Shown one piece after another: positions 1 through 10,000 of a DNA stretch of 10,000 bases. The translations under genes and the position numbers were made by a program. This DNA comes from Salpingoeca rosetta (Eukaryota > Opisthokonta > Choanoflagellata > Craspedida > Salpingoecidae): assembly GCF_000188695.1 (NCBI RefSeq), contig NW_004754894.1, positions 5,480 through 15,479 of the forward strand, written 5' to 3'. The stretch's first letter is position 1. Each line of letters begins with the position of its first letter. Under the pieces are notes generated by a model that was given only the letters and a program-made list of their open reading frames with translations, had not been told where the DNA came from and made no database searches.

Positions 1-188
1 ACAGCTGCCTCCAGCAGCACGAGAGGGGCACACGGTGCCGTTGTCAGCGACCAACGTGGCGGAGAGCCCTGGAGCGCAGCTGCGGGTCAAGAAGAAGCGA
101 CGCCCGCCAACGTGCAGCATCTGCCGGTGCCAGGGACACACGCGCAGAAAGTGTCCGCAAGCACCCACAACAACGTTCAGGCAGCGGC

Positions 189-276
<88 letters not shown>

Positions 277-679
277 CGAATATCAATACGACCACCACCA
301 CCACCAGCAGCAGCAGCAGCAGCAGCAGCAACCTTTCCCTGTTGGGTACTATCCTGTGCGGGCGGATGTTTCATCCATCCAGCCCCGTTATCTACCAACA
401 ACTCTGCCTCCACCCCTGCCTCCGTCCCTGCCTCCACAGCAGCCGTATGTCCCCACAACACAGCACCAAGCCTATGCGGGCGTTGGCGACGACGGCGTGC
501 CGCAGGTTCGCGTGCCGGCGTGTGTGCTTTGTGGCCAACACGCCGAGTTTTGCTGCACTGGATGCTATCAGGCATACTACTGCAGCCCCGCCTGCCAGCG
601 CCAGCACTGGGGCGAGCACAAGCTATGCTGCACCTATGCCGTCGTGGTCAACGAATCAAACCATCAGCACGTGCAGTAG
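1..679 (+). CDS. CCHC zinc-knuckle / polyQ / MYND zinc-finger protein, 3' part
   Basis: The frame is open from the left edge and ends at TAG 677-679. There is no in-frame ATG, so the start or earlier exons lie upstream. In order the product shows a basic patch KKKRR (about 89-103), possibly a nuclear localisation signal; a CCHC knuckle of spacing C-x2-C-x4-H-x4-C (113-154); 29 consecutive glutamines, a His run and 9 more glutamines; a Pro-rich linker; and a C-terminal MYND finger (521-637). The MYND metal ligands are visible as CVLC, CTGC, CSPAC and the final H-x3-C. MYND domains usually bind proline-rich partner peptides, and CCHC knuckles usually bind single-stranded nucleic acid, so a nuclear regulatory role is an inference. 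I do not recognise an ortholog. The domain calls are secure; the function and the 5' extent are not. Confidence 0.75.
113..154 (+). other. CCHC zinc knuckle coding segment
   Basis: The residues CSICRCQGHTRRKC have the classical C-x2-C-x4-H-x4-C spacing with the glycine before the histidine, and they follow a basic patch. This is the knuckle found in RNA-binding and retroviral-type proteins. Here nothing else retroelement-like surrounds it, so I treat it as a cellular domain. Confidence 0.7.
188..274 (+). repeat. (CAA)29 microsatellite encoding polyglutamine
   Basis: An uninterrupted run of 29 CAA codons is read in frame as glutamine. Use of CAA alone, with no CAG mixed in, suggests recent slippage expansion and likely length polymorphism. 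Confidence 0.95.
305..331 (+). repeat. (CAG)8-CAA tract, second polyglutamine
   Basis: Eight CAG codons and one CAA encode nine glutamines, just after a His-rich spacer. The codon differs from the upstream all-CAA tract, so the two tracts arose separately and not by duplication. Confidence 0.9.
521..637 (+). other. MYND zinc finger coding segment
   Basis: The pattern is C-x2-C, then C-x2-C, x5, C-x3-C, x7, H-x3-C, with the family hallmarks YYC and an aromatic residue before the histidine (QHWGEH). All eight expected metal ligands are present. The finger sits at the extreme C-terminus, about 14 residues before the stop. Confidence 0.85.
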
Positions 680-701
680 AAGCTTGCAGCGACCAGCCTG
701 G

Positions 702-739
702 CGGACTGACCGACTGGCTGACTGACTGACTGACCGACC
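702..739. repeat. Imperfect (CTGA)n tetranucleotide tract
   Basis: GACTGACCGACTGGCTGACT and following CTGA units form a short degenerate tandem array just after the MYND gene stop codon, in its presumed 3' UTR. Confidence 0.75.
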
Positions 740-848
740 CTTGTTGCTTTTGCTCCGTGTTCGCTTTCGTTACATGACTAGCCTGAGAACAACTGTGTCA
801 CCAATGAAAACAACCAAAACCAAGCAAGCCCAGCAAGCCACTTGTGTC

Positions 849-976
849 GCACACACACACACATGCACACACACACACACACACGTGCACACACACACAC
901 ACACAAACTCACACACGCACGCACACACACGTACACACTCACATGCAAACACACACACACACACAAACTCACACAC
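849..976. repeat. CA-rich compound microsatellite upstream of WD gene
   Basis: CA dinucleotides are broken by TG, GT, AACT and GCAC interruptions, giving a degenerate array of about 128 bp. It lies in the presumed promoter or 5' UTR. A mixed CA/TG tract of this kind can adopt Z-DNA in general, which is an inference here. Confidence 0.85.
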
Positions 977-1079
977 CACCAGTTGTGAAGATTTGTGGGC
1001 ATCTTTGTGCAATTTTCCGTTGTTGCCAAGCAAAAAGGACAACGACAACCCACACCACCCACACAACAGCAGCACCAAG

Positions 1080-9025
<7,946 letters not shown>

Positions 9026-9472
9026 CGAATTGGCTGTGGTGTGATGTACCGGCCTTTTGGACTCGGGTGGTGCAGGGCTGCTTTTGTTGTTTATTTTGCT
9101 GCGATGTGTGTGTGCACATGTCGCTCACCTCCTGTGCTTTGTGTGCACACGTATTTGATTATCTTCCATGATGAAAGCGCGCTGGCACGCGGGTGTGTGT
9201 GTGAGATGCGGCGTGGTAACAGCTGCTGACACAATACAGTGTATTTGTTTTGTAATGAAAAGGGTGTAACGATTGTTTGTTAAGGACAAACACACACGCA
9301 CGCACACACACACACATACATACACACACACACACGAATGCAATGGCCATCTCCACGATCAAGCAAAGCATGACGCATACATAAACTTGCACGTGCACAC
9401 GCATGCACAACAACACAAACAACGACAGCGACGTATGTGCGCGTGCGTGAGTGGATGAAGTAGCACATCCCG
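9026..9472. other. Convergent intergenic region, both 3' UTRs
   Basis: The WD-repeat gene ends at 9025 on the plus strand and the RanBP9-like gene ends at 9473 on the minus strand, so the two are tail to tail. The region holds a T-rich stretch near 9235-9280 and a CA-rich tract (9286-9335). I saw no canonical AATAAA on either strand and no plausible coding exon. Confidence 0.65.
9286..9335. repeat. CA-rich microsatellite in the convergent 3' region
   Basis: CA dinucleotides with GCAC and TACA interruptions. On the minus strand this reads as TG, the same class of repeat found in the introns. Confidence 0.85.
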
Positions 9473-9550
9473 TCAGGACTCGAGCAAGCGTGGGATGTCC
9501 AGGAGCGCCGTCAGGCCCATTCGGTGCTCGCGCATGCGTTGCATAAACGT
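9473..9550 (-). CDS. Terminal exon of RanBP9-like gene
   Basis: On the minus strand it begins after acceptor TTTGTTTGCAG and encodes 25 residues (TFMQRMREHRMGLTALLDIP then RLLES) before TGA, the complement of 9473-9475. The length of 78 nt leaves phase 0. Confidence 0.75.
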   Translation of the reverse strand, partial: TFMQRMREHRMGLTALLDIPRLLES

Positions 9551-9979
9551 CTGCAAACAAACAAAAGTGGTGGGAGAGATGTGTCATAAAGCGTGGTGCG
9601 GGAGTGAGGTGCGGTTGGAGAAATGAGCGTGAATTGTGATGCATGAACGTGCGTCACAGTGGTGGCGTCAATTTTCATCGCACCTCGATGTTGCCAAAGA
9701 TTCGAAGCAGCATCGGCTCCGGATTACACGACTGTGCACCTGTGGCAATCGACACAAGCATGTATGTGTGTGTGTGTGTGTGTGTGTGCCTCGGTGCACT
9801 TGAAATTGAAACAACATCGCAAAGCACGCCACGTGAAGATCGCAAGACATGGCCCAACAGGACGTACGGAGGAGCTCTGTGTTGACGATATCTGCGAGTT
9901 CGACGCGGCGGTCCTGACTCGACAGTCGCGCGTACGTCTCGTTGGATGTGTCCGAAAACGCAAGCAGTGACGATGCATC
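9473..9979 (-). CDS. RanBP9/RanBP10-like protein, C-terminal CRA region (last three exons)
   Basis: The minus-strand exons 9868-9979, 9684-9739 and 9473-9550 join with consistent phases to give about 81 residues and a stop. They begin DASSLLAFSD, continue with ELADIVNTELLRAQ, and end TALLDIPRLLES. As I recall, human RanBP9/10 ends with DAFSLLAYSDP, then an ALNSAILE helix and a short helix before the stop. The motif order and the distance to the terminus match. RanBP9/10 (yeast Gid1/Vid30) is the scaffold of the CTLH/GID ubiquitin ligase, with SPRY, LisH, CTLH and CRA domains; the earlier domains would lie beyond the right edge. No search was run, so the family call is probable and not certain. 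Confidence 0.6.
9684..9739 (-). CDS. Penultimate exon of RanBP9-like gene
   Basis: Minus-strand acceptor TTGCCACAG and donor GTGCGA bound a 56-nt exon encoding AQSCNPEPMLLRIFGNIE, with the first two bases completing an arginine codon. The exon ends in phase 0, matching the terminal exon. Confidence 0.7.
9761..9788. repeat. TG array in an intron of the RanBP9-like gene (CA in the transcript)
   Basis: The plus strand reads TG, so the transcript of the minus-strand gene reads CA here, between the donor at 9867 and the acceptor at 9740. Confidence 0.8.
9868..9979 (-). CDS. Upstream exon of RanBP9-like gene
   Basis: Bounded on the minus strand by acceptor GCGCTGCAG and a strong GTACGT donor. It has 37 codons plus one base, containing the DASSLLAFSD motif that suggests the RanBP9/10 C-terminus. 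The gene continues upstream past base 10000 after an intron that ends in a GT array. Confidence 0.7.
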
Positions 9980-10000
9980 CTGCAGCGCGCACACACACAC

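Larger units (their letters stand above)
680..1079. other. Intergenic region: 3' UTR of MYND gene and upstream region of WD gene
   Basis: About 400 bp lie between the TAG at 679 and the chosen ATG at 1080. The stretch holds an imperfect CTGA/CCGA tetranucleotide tract (about 702-739) and a CA-rich tract (849-976). The frame of the downstream gene stays open through here and has in-frame ATGs at 774 and 804, but it would encode a Thr-His string from the CA repeat. I therefore treat the region as UTR and promoter. No TATA box, AATAAA or RNA gene was identified. Confidence 0.6.

Noticed and set aside
113..154. Retrotransposon gag remnant because of the CCHC knuckle
   Set aside because: No protease, reverse transcriptase, LTR or target duplications nearby, and a MYND finger ends the same open frame.
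44..575. Minus-strand and third-frame open stretches giving polyleucine, polyvaline or polythreonine
   Set aside because: They are only the CAA/CAG repeats of the MYND gene read in other frames. The CCHC and MYND ligands are in one plus-strand frame.
849..976. CRISPR-like or tandem gene array in the CA-rich region
   Set aside because: There are no repeats of 20-40 bp with unique spacers; it is a degenerate dinucleotide microsatellite.
9125..9644. Minus-strand open frame of 161 codons over the convergent region
   Set aside because: It is driven by the TG/CA repeat, and it crosses the well-supported terminal exon of the RanBP9-like gene in a different frame.

Overview
The window looks like a compact, GC-rich, intron-bearing nuclear genome of a flagellated protist. 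The reasons are GT-AG introns of about 190-385 bp, many of them carrying (TG)n arrays, amino-acid homopolymers in the proteins, and metazoan-like families (MYND, WDR87/97-like, RanBP9/10-like). A choanoflagellate-type holozoan such as Salpingoeca is my best guess, but the sequence does not prove it. I see no bacterial signals, CRISPR array, transposon, rRNA or tRNA.

Layout. (1) Bases 1-679, plus strand: the 3' end of a gene whose product has a CCHC zinc knuckle, a basic nuclear-localisation-like patch, long glutamine tracts and a C-terminal MYND zinc finger. (2) Bases 680-1079: short intergenic DNA with a CTGA tetranucleotide tract and a long CA-rich tract. (3) Bases 1080-9025, plus strand: one large gene that I rebuilt as 11 exons. 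All splice phases agree, and the joined coding length of 5343 nt gives a protein of about 1780 residues. It has N-terminal WD40 repeats, a coiled-coil/charged middle, an acidic segment and a mixed C-terminus, and it resembles the large WD proteins WDR87/WDR97. (4) Bases 9026-9472: the shared 3' region of two convergent genes. (5) Bases 9473-10000, minus strand: the last three exons of a gene whose protein end matches the C-terminal CRA region of RanBP9/RanBP10, the scaffold of the CTLH/GID ubiquitin ligase.

The most striking non-coding pattern is in the introns. Most introns of the large gene carry a UG-rich array in the 5' half, and several also carry a CA-rich tract before the acceptor. The two could pair and loop out the intron. 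The UG arrays have no stop in any frame, so naive ORF calls run across splice sites. No functional link between the three neighbouring genes is evident, and no novel defence or mobile system was found.
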